A stretch of 37,274 bases of DNA, from assembly GCA_040756475.1 (NCBI GenBank), contig JBFLZB010000022.1:1-37274 (forward strand), read 5' to 3'. The stretch comes from Thermodesulfobacteriota bacterium. GTDB taxonomy: Bacteria; Desulfobacterota; Deferrisomatia; Deferrisomatales; JACRMM01. Made by a program: the position numbers and the translations under genes. The notes under the pieces were generated by a model. It searched no databases. It saw only the letters and a list, made by a program, of their open reading frames with translations, and was not told where the DNA came from. Shown here one piece after another: positions 13,944-21,816 of the stretch (position 1 is its first letter; each line of letters opens with the position of its first letter).

Positions 13944-15110
13944 ATGAAGCACATCCGCACCCTGCTCGGGCTCGTGGCCGCGGTGGCCCTGGCCGGCACC
14001 AGCTTCGCCCAGGAGATCGTCATCGGGAACCTGGCCGACATCACGGGCGGAACCGGCTCCGTGGGCAAGCCCTACGCCGACGGCATCCGGGCCTACACCG
14101 ACTACATCAACGCCCAGGGCGGCATCAACGGCAAGCAGATCAAACTCTTGCAGATCGACTACGCCTACAAGATCCCCGAGGCCCTGAACGCCTACAAGAA
14201 GTTCAAGGACTCGGACAAGGCCGTGGCCATTCAAGGCTGGGGCACGGGTGATACCGAAGCACTGGTCGCGCAGGTGAACCGGGACGAGATGCCGTACTAC
14301 TCGGCGTCGTATTCGGCCCACCTCACCGACCCGTCCAAGAGCAAGTACAACTTCTTCATCGCCGCCGACTACTCCACCCAGGCCCGGGCGGGGCTCACCT
14401 ACCTCAAGAACAACTGGAAGGAAAGCCGCAAGCCCAAGCTGGCTCTCGTCTACCCCGACCACCCCTACGGCAAGGCGCCGATCCCGGCAATCAAGAAGTT
14501 CGCTGAAGAGATCGGGTTCGAGCTCGTGGGCGAAGAGAACGTGGCCCTCAACGCCATCGAGGCCACCACCCAGATGCTCAACCTCAAGAAGAACGAGCCC
14601 GACTTCGCGTGGCTCGGGGGCACGACCCCCTCTTGCGCCGTGGCCATCAAAGACGCCCGCAAGCTCGGCCTCAAGACGGTCTTCCTCGTGAACATCTGGG
14701 GCAACGACGAAGACCTGCCGCGGCTCGCGGGTGGCGCCGAGGAAGGGACCTTCGGACTCCAGGGCGCGGTGACCTACGGGGCCGACGTCCCCGGCATGAA
14801 GCCCATCCTCGAGGTCACCAAGAACCAGCCCCAGATGACCCACTTCATCCGCGGCTGGACCTCCATGCTGGTCATGTGCGAGGCCCTCAAGCGCGCCGAC
14901 GCAGCGGGAAAGCTCAACGGCCGAGGGATCAAGGAGGCCTCCGAGACCCTCCGGGACTTCGACACCGGGGGGTTGACCGCCCCCATCACGTTCACCCCCG
15001 AGGATCACCGGCCGACCATGTCGGCGGTGATCGTGAAGTACGTGGGCGGCAAGCCCGTGACCCAGGAGACCGTCGTCCTCGAGCGCAAGGCCGAGTGGCT
15101 CGGTTTGTGA
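13944..15110 (+). CDS. Periplasmic substrate-binding protein of the Liv-type transporter
   Basis: Captures the solute in the periplasm and delivers it to LivHM. The 388 residues start with a classical signal peptide: MKH, a hydrophobic core, and cleavage after TSFA before QEIVIG. The mature part has the two-lobe type I fold signature of LivJ/LivK (PYADGIRAYTDYINAQGGINGKQIKLL; YPDHPYGK in place of the usual D-x-x-YG). ATG 13944 has a strong taggagg Shine-Dalgarno. The ligand cannot be told from sequence. The acyl-CoA ligases in the operon suggest a carboxylic acid (fatty, dicarboxylic or aromatic) rather than leucine. A stem-loop directly after the stop may protect this part of the message, as is common for abundantly made binding proteins. 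Confidence 0.93.
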   Translation: MKHIRTLLGLVAAVALAGTSFAQEIVIGNLADITGGTGSVGKPYADGIRAYTDYINAQGGINGKQIKLLQIDYAYKIPEALNAYKKFKDSDKAVAIQGWGTGDTEALVAQVNRDEMPYYSASYSAHLTDPSKSKYNFFIAADYSTQARAGLTYLKNNWKESRKPKLALVYPDHPYGKAPIPAIKKFAEEIGFELVGEENVALNAIEATTQMLNLKKNEPDFAWLGGTTPSCAVAIKDARKLGLKTVFLVNIWGNDEDLPRLAGGAEEGTFGLQGAVTYGADVPGMKPILEVTKNQPQMTHFIRGWTSMLVMCEALKRADAAGKLNGRGIKEASETLRDFDTGGLTAPITFTPEDHRPTMSAVIVKYVGGKPVTQETVVLERKAEWLGL

Positions 15111-15124
15111 GAACCTGAGAAGGT

Positions 15125-15151
15125 GGCGGGAGGGCCTCAAGCCCTCCCGCC
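15125..15151 (+). terminator. Intercistronic stem-loop after the binding-protein gene
   Basis: An 11-bp perfect stem, GGCGGGAGGGC with GCCCTCCCGCC, around a CTCAA loop, 14 bases after the stop codon. No U-run follows, so full termination is unlikely. A partial attenuator or 3'-end stabiliser that makes binding-protein mRNA exceed livF mRNA is the better reading. Confidence 0.65.
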
Positions 15152-15218
15152 CTTCCCCGCGGGCCCCCGCGACACGACGGGGACCCGCCGGGACGGGAAA
15201 TCCACCCGAGGAGAAGCC

Positions 15219-16013
15219 ATGCTCAACGTGAACAATGTCGAGGTCGTCTACAACGACGTCATCCTGGTGCTCAAGGGGCTCTCCCTCCAGGCTCAGGAAG
15301 GTCAAATCACCACCATCCTGGGCGCCAACGGCGCCGGCAAGTCCACCACCCTCAAGGCCATCTCGGGGCTCCTCAAGAGCGAGGAGGGCGAGGTGACGGA
15401 GGGGACGATCGAGTTCATGGGGGAGAAGATCAACGGCGTCGATCCCGAGAAGATCGTGCGCAAGGGGATCTTTCAGTGTATGGAAGGACGGCGGGTTTTC
15501 GAGGACCTGGACGTGGTGGAGAACTTGCGCTGCGGCGCCCACACCCGGAACGACCGCGCCGGGGTGAAGCGGGATATCGACCTGGTCTTCACCTACTTCC
15601 CGCGCCTCCAGGAGCGCCGGGCGTCCCTGGCCGGCTACCTCTCCGGCGGAGAACAGCAGATGCTCGCCATCGGCCGCGCCCTCATGGCGCGCCCCAAGCT
15701 CATGCTCCTCGACGAACCGAGCCTGGGGCTCGCGCCGCTCCTGGTGAAGGAGATCTTCGGGATCATCCAGAAGATCAACGCCGAGGAGAAGACCACCATC
15801 CTGCTCGTGGAGCAGAACGCAAACCTGGCCCTCCAGGTGGCCAGTTACGGGTACATCATGGAAAACGGGAAGGTCGTGCTCGACGGACCCTGCGAGAAAC
15901 TGCGGCAGAATCCCGACGTGAAGGAGTTCTACCTGGGCGTGGGGGAGAGCGGGCACAAGCGTTCCTTCAAGAACGCCAAACACTACAAGCGCCGCAAGCG
16001 GTGGCTTTCGTAG
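15219..16013 (+). CDS. livF: Branched-chain amino acid-type ABC transporter ATPase, LivF family
   Basis: Second ATPase subunit of the importer, 264 residues. Walker A GANGAGKST (near 37-45), signature LSGGEQQMLAIGRAL, Walker B LMLLDEPSLGLAPLL and switch region LLVEQNANLAL. ATG 15219 follows a gaggagaa Shine-Dalgarno. After the usual LivF end (FYLGVGE) the protein continues with about 22 mostly basic residues ending KHYKRRKRWLS. I recall this extension in LivF paralogues whose operons carry acyl-CoA ligases. It may contact the membrane or the neighbouring ligase, which is inference only. Confidence 0.94.
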   Translation: MLNVNNVEVVYNDVILVLKGLSLQAQEGQITTILGANGAGKSTTLKAISGLLKSEEGEVTEGTIEFMGEKINGVDPEKIVRKGIFQCMEGRRVFEDLDVVENLRCGAHTRNDRAGVKRDIDLVFTYFPRLQERRASLAGYLSGGEQQMLAIGRALMARPKLMLLDEPSLGLAPLLVKEIFGIIQKINAEEKTTILLVEQNANLALQVASYGYIMENGKVVLDGPCEKLRQNPDVKEFYLGVGESGHKRSFKNAKHYKRRKRWLS

Positions 16014-16035
16014 AGGGCTTGCGCCCGGAGAGGGG

Positions 16036-17301
16036 ATGCGCATGGATCGGACACAAGGGTTCCTGAACCCGGAGCGCGAGACGCGCAGCTGGGACGAGCA
16101 GCTCGCAGGCATGGAAGCGGAGCTGGGCAAGCTCCTGCCTCATGCCTACGCCAACGCCCCGGCCGTTCGGGCAAAGTTCGACGCCGTCGGCGCAGCCCCA
16201 CAGGATATCCGCACCGTCGGCGATCTGGCTCGGGTGCCGGTAACCTCGAAGATGGAGTTGGTGGAGCTCCAGAAGAAGGACCCGCCGTTCGGAGGGCTGC
16301 TGGCCGTTCCGCTCAAGGAGATCGCACACGTCTTCCAGTCGCCGGGCCCCATCTACGACCCCATTGCCCGGGGCGAGGGGTGGGGCTTCGAGGAGGCATA
16401 CTACGCAGCGGGGTTCCGGCCCGGCGACCTGGTCGTGAACACCTTCGGGTACCAAGTGACCCCCGGCGGGATGATGTTCGACGACAGCCTGCTCAAAGCC
16501 GGCTGTGCCGTGGTGCCCATGGGGGGAGGCGAACGGGAGACCCAGGTGGAGATCCTGCGCCGGCTCCCTGTTGCCGGGTATCTCGGGATGGCGTCGTTCC
16601 TGATGCAGATTGCAGAAAAGGCCCGGGAGATAGGCCTCGATCCCCGGCGCGACTTCTCCCTCGAGGTGGCCTGGAGCATCGCCGAGCCGCTGCCTCCCAG
16701 CCTGCGCCAGGCCGTCGAGGACACCTTTGGCTGTCTGTGCCGGCAGGGCTACGGTACCGCCGACGTCGGGTGCATCGGCTTCGAGTGCTTCCACCTGGGG
16801 GGGTGGCACCTGACCTCCCGGGCCATCGTCGAGATCGTGGATCCCACCGACGGAAGGCCCCTGGCCCCCGGCGAGATTGGGGAAGTGGTGGTGACCCTGC
16901 TCAGCCACGCGTACCCCCTGATCCGATTCGGCACCGGGGACCTCTCGGCCCTCGACCCCGGCGCGTGCGCCTGCGGCCGCCGATCTCCCAAGCTGCGGGG
17001 CTGGCTTGGAAGGGCCGACCAGCTCGTGAAGGTGAAGGGCCAGTTCGTCCACCCCGGGCAGCTCCAGGGAGCCCTCAAGGACTTTCCCGAGGTGCGCCGC
17101 TTCCGTGCCGTGGTGACCCGGGAAGGGAGCCGCGACGTGCTCGCGGTGCGGGTCGACGCGCAGCCCGACGATGCCCTCAAGGCCCGACTCGAAGAGCGCC
17201 TGCGCGAGGTGCTGCGCATTGGGGCCACCGTGGTCTGGGCGGCCCCCGCTCAACTGCCCGAGGACGGAAAGATCCTCGAGGACGCCCGCACGTGGGAGTA
17301 A
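16036..17301 (+). CDS. Phenylacetate-CoA ligase (PaaK) family protein
   Basis: ANL-superfamily adenylate-forming enzyme of the PaaK branch, about 421 residues (PaaK ~430). Clear motifs are YGTADVG near 240, FGTGDLS near 300, a CxCGRRSPKL Cys pair region, GRADQLVKVKGQFVHP (hinge) and a C-terminal GK in LPEDGKILED. The ATP phosphate-binding loop, normally SSGTTGKPT, reads QSPGPIYDP here, so either catalysis differs or this is a special subgroup. ATG at 16036 or 16042; the ggagagggg just before favours the second, but both are close. It lies 22 bases after livF and ends inside the MerR gene. Probable substrate: an aromatic or other acid taken up by the transporter. Confidence 0.85.
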   Translation: MRMDRTQGFLNPERETRSWDEQLAGMEAELGKLLPHAYANAPAVRAKFDAVGAAPQDIRTVGDLARVPVTSKMELVELQKKDPPFGGLLAVPLKEIAHVFQSPGPIYDPIARGEGWGFEEAYYAAGFRPGDLVVNTFGYQVTPGGMMFDDSLLKAGCAVVPMGGGERETQVEILRRLPVAGYLGMASFLMQIAEKAREIGLDPRRDFSLEVAWSIAEPLPPSLRQAVEDTFGCLCRQGYGTADVGCIGFECFHLGGWHLTSRAIVEIVDPTDGRPLAPGEIGEVVVTLLSHAYPLIRFGTGDLSALDPGACACGRRSPKLRGWLGRADQLVKVKGQFVHPGQLQGALKDFPEVRRFRAVVTREGSRDVLAVRVDAQPDDALKARLEERLREVLRIGATVVWAAPAQLPEDGKILEDARTWE

Positions 17302-17711
17302 GAGCCCAGGGACGCGGGCGGGCGGACCAGGAAGGCCGCAGCCCCCCGCCGTTCACCATCGGCGACCTGTCGCGCCAGGTGGGGCTCACCCCCCGCACGA
17401 TCCGCTACTACGAGGACATCGGGCTCCTGAACAGCGTGCGCCGGGTGGAGGGGGGACGGCGCATCTACACCGAGGAAGACATTCGGCGCCTGCGGTTCAT
17501 CAAACGCCTCAAGGTCCTGGGCCTGTCCCTGGAGGACATGGCCGAGCTCGAAAACCTCTATGTGACGCACCGGAGCAACGATCGGGTGCTCCCCCGCCTG
17601 CTGGAGCTCCTGGACCGCCACATGCAGACCCTGGACGCGCGCATCGAGCAGCTCAACATCCTCAAGCAGGATATCGAAAGCTATAGGGACCACATCCGCC
17701 AAAAACTGTAG
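17292..17711 (+). CDS. MerR-family transcriptional regulator
   Basis: Dimeric DNA-binding regulator, 139 residues. The N-terminal winged helix-turn-helix FTIGDLSRQVGLTPRTIRYYEDIGLL starts near residue 21 (key RTIRYYE-GLL signature), with wing GGRRIYTEEDIRRLRFI. A long coiled-coil dimerisation helix follows (about 85-135). The Cys residues of metal-sensing MerR proteins are absent, so an organic ligand such as an acyl-CoA is likelier, as in LiuR-type regulators of branched-chain acid catabolism. The start is GTG at 17292, overlapping the ligase gene by 10 bases, with gagga nine bases upstream; no ATG is available before the HTH. It probably controls this operon and perhaps the divergent mvaB genes. 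The repeated 22-bp motif is a candidate site. Confidence 0.88.
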   Translation: MGVRAQGRGRADQEGRSPPPFTIGDLSRQVGLTPRTIRYYEDIGLLNSVRRVEGGRRIYTEEDIRRLRFIKRLKVLGLSLEDMAELENLYVTHRSNDRVLPRLLELLDRHMQTLDARIEQLNILKQDIESYRDHIRQKL

Positions 17712-17820
17712 GGCTGAAGTCCATGAGCTCCCCCGTCGAGCGTGGACCGAATCCTGGTCATCCTGTAATCCCGTCAAACAACGGTCTTCTCTGTCAGGCC
17801 GCCGCCGTGGGGAGGAGAGC

Positions 17821-18975
17821 ATGGCCCTGAACTTCGATCTCACCACCGAGCAGAACATCCTGCGCCAAAGCGTGCGGGAGTTCGCCGAGAAGGAAATCCG
17901 CCCCGTCGCCCGAGAGCTCGACGCCCGGGAGGAGTTCAGCTACGAGGTGACCGCCAAGATGGCCCAGATGGGGCTGCTTGGCGTCTTCGTCTCCCCGGAA
18001 TACGGGGGAAGCGGGCTCGACTACGTCTCGTACATCATCGCCGTGGAGGAGATCGCCCGGATCGACGGTTCCCAGGCGGCCACCATTGCAGCCGGAAACT
18101 CGCTTGGCATCGGCCCCATCTACTACTTCGGCAGCGAGGAGCAGAAAAAGCGCTGGCTGCCCAAGCTCTGCACCGGAGAGCTCCTGGCGGGGTTCGGCCT
18201 CACCGAGCCCCTCGCGGGGTCCGATGCGGGCTCCTCCCGAACCCGCGCGGTGCGAGACGGGGACGAGTGGGTGCTGAGCGGGTCCAAGATCTTCATCACC
18301 AACGCCGCCACCGACACCACCGGGGTCATCGTGGTGCAGGCGGTCACCGGCAAGAAGAGCGACGGCCGAAACGAGCTCTCCTGCTTCCTCGTGCCCGCCG
18401 ACGTGGCCGGCCTCACCCGCAAGGCCATGCACGGCAAGATGATGTGGCGCTCGTCCAACACCGCCGAGCTCTATTTCGACGACGTGCGCCTGCCCGCCGA
18501 CGCCATCCTGGGCCGCCAGGGCGATGGGTTCCGGCAGATGCTCTCCACCCTCGACGGGGGCCGCCTCTCCATCGGGGCCATGGGTCTTGGGGGTGCCCAG
18601 GGAGCCTTCGAGCTCGCCCTCCGGTACGCCCAGGAACGCAAACAGTTCGGCCAGGCCCTCTTCGAGTTCCAGGCCATCCAGTTCAAGGTGGCCGACATGG
18701 CCATGGAGATCGAGGCCGCCCGAAACCTCCTCTACAAGGCGTGCTGGCTCAAGGACAACGGACGCCCCTACGGCAAGCAGGCGGCCATGGCCAAGCTCTA
18801 CTGCTCCGAAGTGATGGGACGGGTGGTGGGCGAAGCCGTGCAAGTGCACGGCGGCTATGGCCTCATGCAGGACTACGACGTAGAGCGGTTCTTCCGGGAT
18901 CAGAAGCTCCTCACCATCGGAGAAGGCACGAGCGAGATCCAGCGCCTGGTCATCGCCCGCCACCTGCGGGAGTAA
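17821..18975 (+). CDS. Acyl-CoA dehydrogenase
   Basis: FAD enzyme introducing a trans-2 double bond into an acyl-CoA and passing electrons to ETF. 384 residues, standard length. It has the N-terminal helical domain, FGLTEPLAGSDAGS (FAD/substrate motif), the middle beta domain, and a C-terminal domain with the catalytic Glu in IGEGTSEIQR (Glu368). That is the short/medium/branched-chain position; isovaleryl-CoA dehydrogenase keeps its base elsewhere, so that identity is less likely. ATG 17821 follows a ggggaggag Shine-Dalgarno. It starts 109 bases after the MerR gene, probably in the same operon, supplying the first oxidation step after CoA activation. Confidence 0.94.
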   Translation: MALNFDLTTEQNILRQSVREFAEKEIRPVARELDAREEFSYEVTAKMAQMGLLGVFVSPEYGGSGLDYVSYIIAVEEIARIDGSQAATIAAGNSLGIGPIYYFGSEEQKKRWLPKLCTGELLAGFGLTEPLAGSDAGSSRTRAVRDGDEWVLSGSKIFITNAATDTTGVIVVQAVTGKKSDGRNELSCFLVPADVAGLTRKAMHGKMMWRSSNTAELYFDDVRLPADAILGRQGDGFRQMLSTLDGGRLSIGAMGLGGAQGAFELALRYAQERKQFGQALFEFQAIQFKVADMAMEIEAARNLLYKACWLKDNGRPYGKQAAMAKLYCSEVMGRVVGEAVQVHGGYGLMQDYDVERFFRDQKLLTIGEGTSEIQRLVIARHLRE

Positions 18976-19132
18976 GGCCTCCCGCCCCCTCTCGCTTCCG
19001 GCTTCCGGTGGCCTTCGCGTCGCGAGCTGCTGCGAGCTGGCGCACCCGGCAGGTGGGGGGTATGCTGGAGATGCTCGTGCCGCGGTACACAAGGCACGCG
19101 CCCCGGCCGCCACCCGAACTCGCGAGAACCCT

Positions 19133-19987
19133 GTGACCGTGGGACGTCTTCCCCGCTTCGTGGCCGCCCTCGCCGTAACCCTCCTCGCGGCTTCCCACGC
19201 AGCCTCGGCCCCGGGAGTCGTGTTTCGCGTCTCGAACCGGGCCGAGATCCCCCTGCACGAGATGGTGGAGGACCTCAAGACCGCCCGGGTGGTCTTCATG
19301 GGGGAGGAGCACGACAACCGTGCCCACCACGCGGCCCAGCTCACGGTCATCCAGGCCCTGGCCCAGGCCGGCGCCAAGGTGGCGGTGGGCCTGGAGATGT
19401 TCCGGGCCGACGCCCAGGCCGACCTCGACCGCTGGGTCGCGGGACGTCTCGGCCAGCGGCAGCTCTACGAGGTCTACGCCGACAACTGGGCGCGCCGGCT
19501 CTGGCCCCTGTACAGCGACATCTTCTTCTACGCGCTACAGGAACGAATCCCCCTGGTCGGCCTCAACGTGCCCCGCGCGCTGGTCGCCCAGGTGGCCCGG
19601 GAGGGCTTCGACGCCTTGGCCCGAGAGGACAAGGATACGCTGGGGGTCGTCGAGTGCGACGTGGACGAACGCTACCAACAGCTCATCGCCCTGGTGCTGG
19701 GGAGAAAAGATCAGGAAAGCGAGGCGTTTGGCCGGTTCTGCGAGGCACAGGTCGTGTGGGACACGGCCATGGCCCAGAACGCCCTGCGGTTCCTCGAGGC
19801 GAACCCGGAGCGCGTCCTCGTGGTGCTCGCGGGAACCTTCCACGCATGGAAGCACGGCATCCCGGAGCAACTGCGCCGCCTCTCCCCCCTGCTGCCCTAC
19901 CGGGTCATCCTGCCCTCGAGCGACAAGAGCTTCCTGCGCTACGACATCGTGCTTCAGGACGCAGACTACGTGTGGTGGCACGAGTGA
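19133..19987 (+). CDS. ChaN-family (DUF399) exported protein
   Basis: 284 residues with an N-terminal signal peptide (hydrophobic core ending ASHAASA). It matches the ChaN/DUF399 family, whose Campylobacter member binds haem as a dimer. Family motifs: VVFMGEEHDNRAHHAAQL near 47-64 (GE-HDN core), VGLEMFRADAQADLDRW, LVGLNVPRALV and VVLAGTFHAWKHGIP (His). The usual lipobox Cys is missing, so this member should be released to the periplasm instead of being lipid-anchored. GTG start at 19133; a second in-frame GTG at 19139 is possible and no strong Shine-Dalgarno distinguishes them. It is 157 bases after the dehydrogenase and appears unrelated to it. Confidence 0.85.
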   Translation: MTVGRLPRFVAALAVTLLAASHAASAPGVVFRVSNRAEIPLHEMVEDLKTARVVFMGEEHDNRAHHAAQLTVIQALAQAGAKVAVGLEMFRADAQADLDRWVAGRLGQRQLYEVYADNWARRLWPLYSDIFFYALQERIPLVGLNVPRALVAQVAREGFDALAREDKDTLGVVECDVDERYQQLIALVLGRKDQESEAFGRFCEAQVVWDTAMAQNALRFLEANPERVLVVLAGTFHAWKHGIPEQLRRLSPLLPYRVILPSSDKSFLRYDIVLQDADYVWWHE

Positions 19988-20028
19988 GGATCGTGTCCTC
20001 AGATCCAGCCGCAGGGCCGCCCCCCCCT

Positions 20029-20100
20029 CGGTATCGGTATCGGTATCGGTATCGGATTCGCGAAAACCAGCCGATTCGATTTCGATATCGACTTCGATCA
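20029..20100. repeat. Hexamer arrays, CGGTAT and CGATNT, facing each other
   Basis: Four CGGTAT units and one CGGATT (20029-20058) are followed, after 13 bases, by CGATT, CGATTT, CGATAT, CGACTT and CGATCA (20072-20100). The first array read as NATCGN and the second as CGATNN are reverse-complementary in register, so a partly paired hairpin is possible. They fill the gap between the chaN-like gene and the convergent Cys-rich gene. Confidence 0.75.
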
Positions 20101-20195
20101 CGGGGAAAGCCAGGCCTCGCCGCAGCGTGGGGCGCTGGCTCGGAATGATGGGGCGGGATGCTGAGGAGGAGTTCCCCGGCCCGGGGAGCTGGGGA

Positions 20196-20399
20196 TCAGA
20201 GGGAGGCGGGCTTGCAGAGGTTTTCGATCCTCTCGGCGGTGCGCCCGCAGGAACGGCAGATGTAGCGGGGCTCCCCCACGAGGCGGCGAACCCGTTCCGG
20301 CGAGCTCCCTTTCCCGACCAACCGGCACAGGTGGTAGACCTCCCGGCAGTGCTCTCCCCCCCGGCAGTAGTGGACGGTTCCTTCGGCGCTGGCGAGCAT
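20196..20399 (-). CDS. Small Cys-rich protein, possible zinc ribbon
   Basis: 67 residues, not recognised. Cysteines at 12, 18, 25, 48, 51 and 62: the CRSCG pair at 48-52 with two of the upstream Cys (CRGGEHC, HLC) forms a plausible four-ligand metal site. Basic overall, no signal peptide. The start, ATG at 20399, is supported by a ggagg Shine-Dalgarno seven bases upstream, and codon use is GC3-rich, so I consider it a real gene. It is transcribed alone, towards the chaN-like gene. DNA or RNA binding, or a redox role, are possible. Confidence 0.7.
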   Translation of the reverse strand: MLASAEGTVHYCRGGEHCREVYHLCRLVGKGSSPERVRRLVGEPRYICRSCGRTAERIENLCKPASL

Positions 20400-20636
20400 G
20401 GCAGACCTCCGCTGTGGGGAGCGGAAAAACAGGCGGAATTGTCCGCCGGGGACGAGGCGCAGCCTATGGGGGCGGCCCCGACCTTTTTGAAAAACCCGCC
20501 CCCAGGGGAGGCCATGCCCCCTGGTCAGAGAGCATCCGGCGGTTCCTGGAAGCCCTCGCCCCGCCCCTCCTTCCCGCGCTATCCTGGGACCCTTGCCCAC
20601 GCAAACCTCCTCCGACCCGGCCGAAAGGATGCCTCC

Positions 20637-21146
20637 ATGCTCCGCGCCGCGCTCCCGCGTCTGCTGTCCTTGTGCCTGTGCCTGGCGGCCCTCTCATGCA
20701 GCGAAGGTCCCGCGAAACCGACCATCGGGGAGCCGGCTCCCGACTTTGCCCTCTCGGCCCTCGACGACTCTCGTTATCGGCTCTCGGAGCTGCGAGGAAA
20801 GGTAGTCTTCGTGAACCTGTGGGCCACCTGGTGCCCGCCGTGCCGCCACGAGATGCCGTCGATGGTCCGGCTCTACGACCTCCTCCGGGACGAGGGCCTC
20901 GAGATCCTGGCCGTGTCCGAGGACAACGACGAAGACGCCCTGCGCCGGTTCGTGCAGTCCTACGGCGTAAACTTCCCCGTGCTGCGCGACGAGAACAAGA
21001 AGGTGTACAACCTCTACATGGCCACCGGCGTGCCCGAGACCCACCTCATCGATAAGCGCGGCAAGCTCGTCTCGTCCATCATCGGCCCCTTCGACTGGAC
21101 GAGCCCCGAGGTGGTGGCCCGGGTGCGGGAGTTGTTGCGGCAGTAG
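20637..21146 (+). CDS. TlpA/ResA-type thioredoxin-fold lipoprotein
   Basis: Periplasmic thiol-disulfide oxidoreductase, 169 residues. It has a lipoprotein signal with lipobox LAALSC (Cys about 20), then an AhpC/TSA-Redoxin domain: EPAPDFALSALDD, active site WCPPC at residues 65-69, and the cis-Pro region GVPETHLID near 135. Such proteins keep Cys reduced during cytochrome c or metal-site assembly. ATG 20637 is preceded by aaagga. No cytochrome-biogenesis genes are adjacent, so its partner is not visible. Separated from the divergent Cys-rich gene by 237 bases with GC-rich inverted repeats but no convincing promoter. Confidence 0.92.
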   Translation: MLRAALPRLLSLCLCLAALSCSEGPAKPTIGEPAPDFALSALDDSRYRLSELRGKVVFVNLWATWCPPCRHEMPSMVRLYDLLRDEGLEILAVSEDNDEDALRRFVQSYGVNFPVLRDENKKVYNLYMATGVPETHLIDKRGKLVSSIIGPFDWTSPEVVARVRELLRQ

Positions 21147-21156
21147 GAGTTGCCCG

Positions 21157-21816
21157 TTACCCGTCACCCAACACCTCCCGGAACGCTTGCAGCACCGCGT
21201 CGGCGGCTTCTTCGACACTCGGGCGCTCGGCCAGGTGCTCGGCGAGCGAGGTGGGGGGGATGTCGGTCTGGCCGCAGGGGACGATGAGGCGGAAGTGGGA
21301 CAGCTCGGGGCAAGCGTTGAAGGCGAAGCCGTGGAAGGTCACCCCCCGGGAGACCGCCACCCCCACGGCCCCGAGCTTGCCGCGACGCGTGTAGACCCCG
21401 GGCCTTCCCGGGAGGCTGCGCGCCTCCACCCCAAAGGCCGCTGCGGCCCGCGCCATGGCCTCCTCCAGGGCCGCCACGTAGCGGCGCACCCCCAGCCTTC
21501 TCGCCTTGAGCTCCACAATCGGGTAGCCCACCACCTGCCCCGGCCCGTGGTAGGTGGCCTCCCCGCCCCGCTCCACCCGATGGAGCCCGATCCCCTCGGC
21601 GGCCAGGGCCTCGGGTCCCGCGAGGACTCCGGCGGGGTCCGCGTGGCGCCCCAGGGTGATGACGGCCTCGTGCTCCAGGAGCAGGAGGGTGTCGGGCACC
21701 CTGCCCGCCTGCCGGGCGGCCACGAGCTCGAGCTGCAGGGCATGGGCCCGGGCATAGGGGGTGAGGCCGGGAAGCCGCACGACCCGGAGCTCCGACTGCG
21801 CGCGCAGCTCAGGCAC
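21157..21816 (-). CDS. lipB: Octanoyl-[acyl-carrier-protein] transferase
   Basis: Transfers octanoyl from ACP to lipoyl domains, the first step of lipoate synthesis. 219 residues (family ~215-230). Motifs: LLEHEAVITLGRHAD, RGGEATYHGPGQVVGYPI, GRPGVYTRRGKLGAVGV (active-site Lys) and the catalytic Cys in IVPCGQTD near 180. The start is GTG at 21816, overlapping lipA by 8 bases; the protein then begins close to the expected ELRVVRL. No obvious Shine-Dalgarno, consistent with coupling to lipA translation. Confidence 0.93.
   Translation of the reverse strand: MPELRAQSELRVVRLPGLTPYARAHALQLELVAARQAGRVPDTLLLLEHEAVITLGRHADPAGVLAGPEALAAEGIGLHRVERGGEATYHGPGQVVGYPIVELKARRLGVRRYVAALEEAMARAAAAFGVEARSLPGRPGVYTRRGKLGAVGVAVSRGVTFHGFAFNACPELSHFRLIVPCGQTDIPPTSLAEHLAERPSVEEAADAVLQAFREVLGDG

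Noticed and set aside
12759-16130. Very long open frame on the minus strand opposite livM, the binding protein and livF
   Set aside because: It is the antisense shadow of well-supported genes in GC-rich DNA; the product is a low-complexity Gly/Val/His/Asp-rich string without domains.
20468-20503. GGGGGCGG...TTTTT...CCGCCCCC as an intrinsic terminator
   Set aside because: The T-run is inside the loop rather than after the stem, and no gene clearly ends here.
21149-21169. Three heptamers GTTGCCC, GTTACCC, GTCACCC as a further array
   Set aside because: Only three units, and most of the stretch overlaps the end of lipB; coding sequence can explain it.
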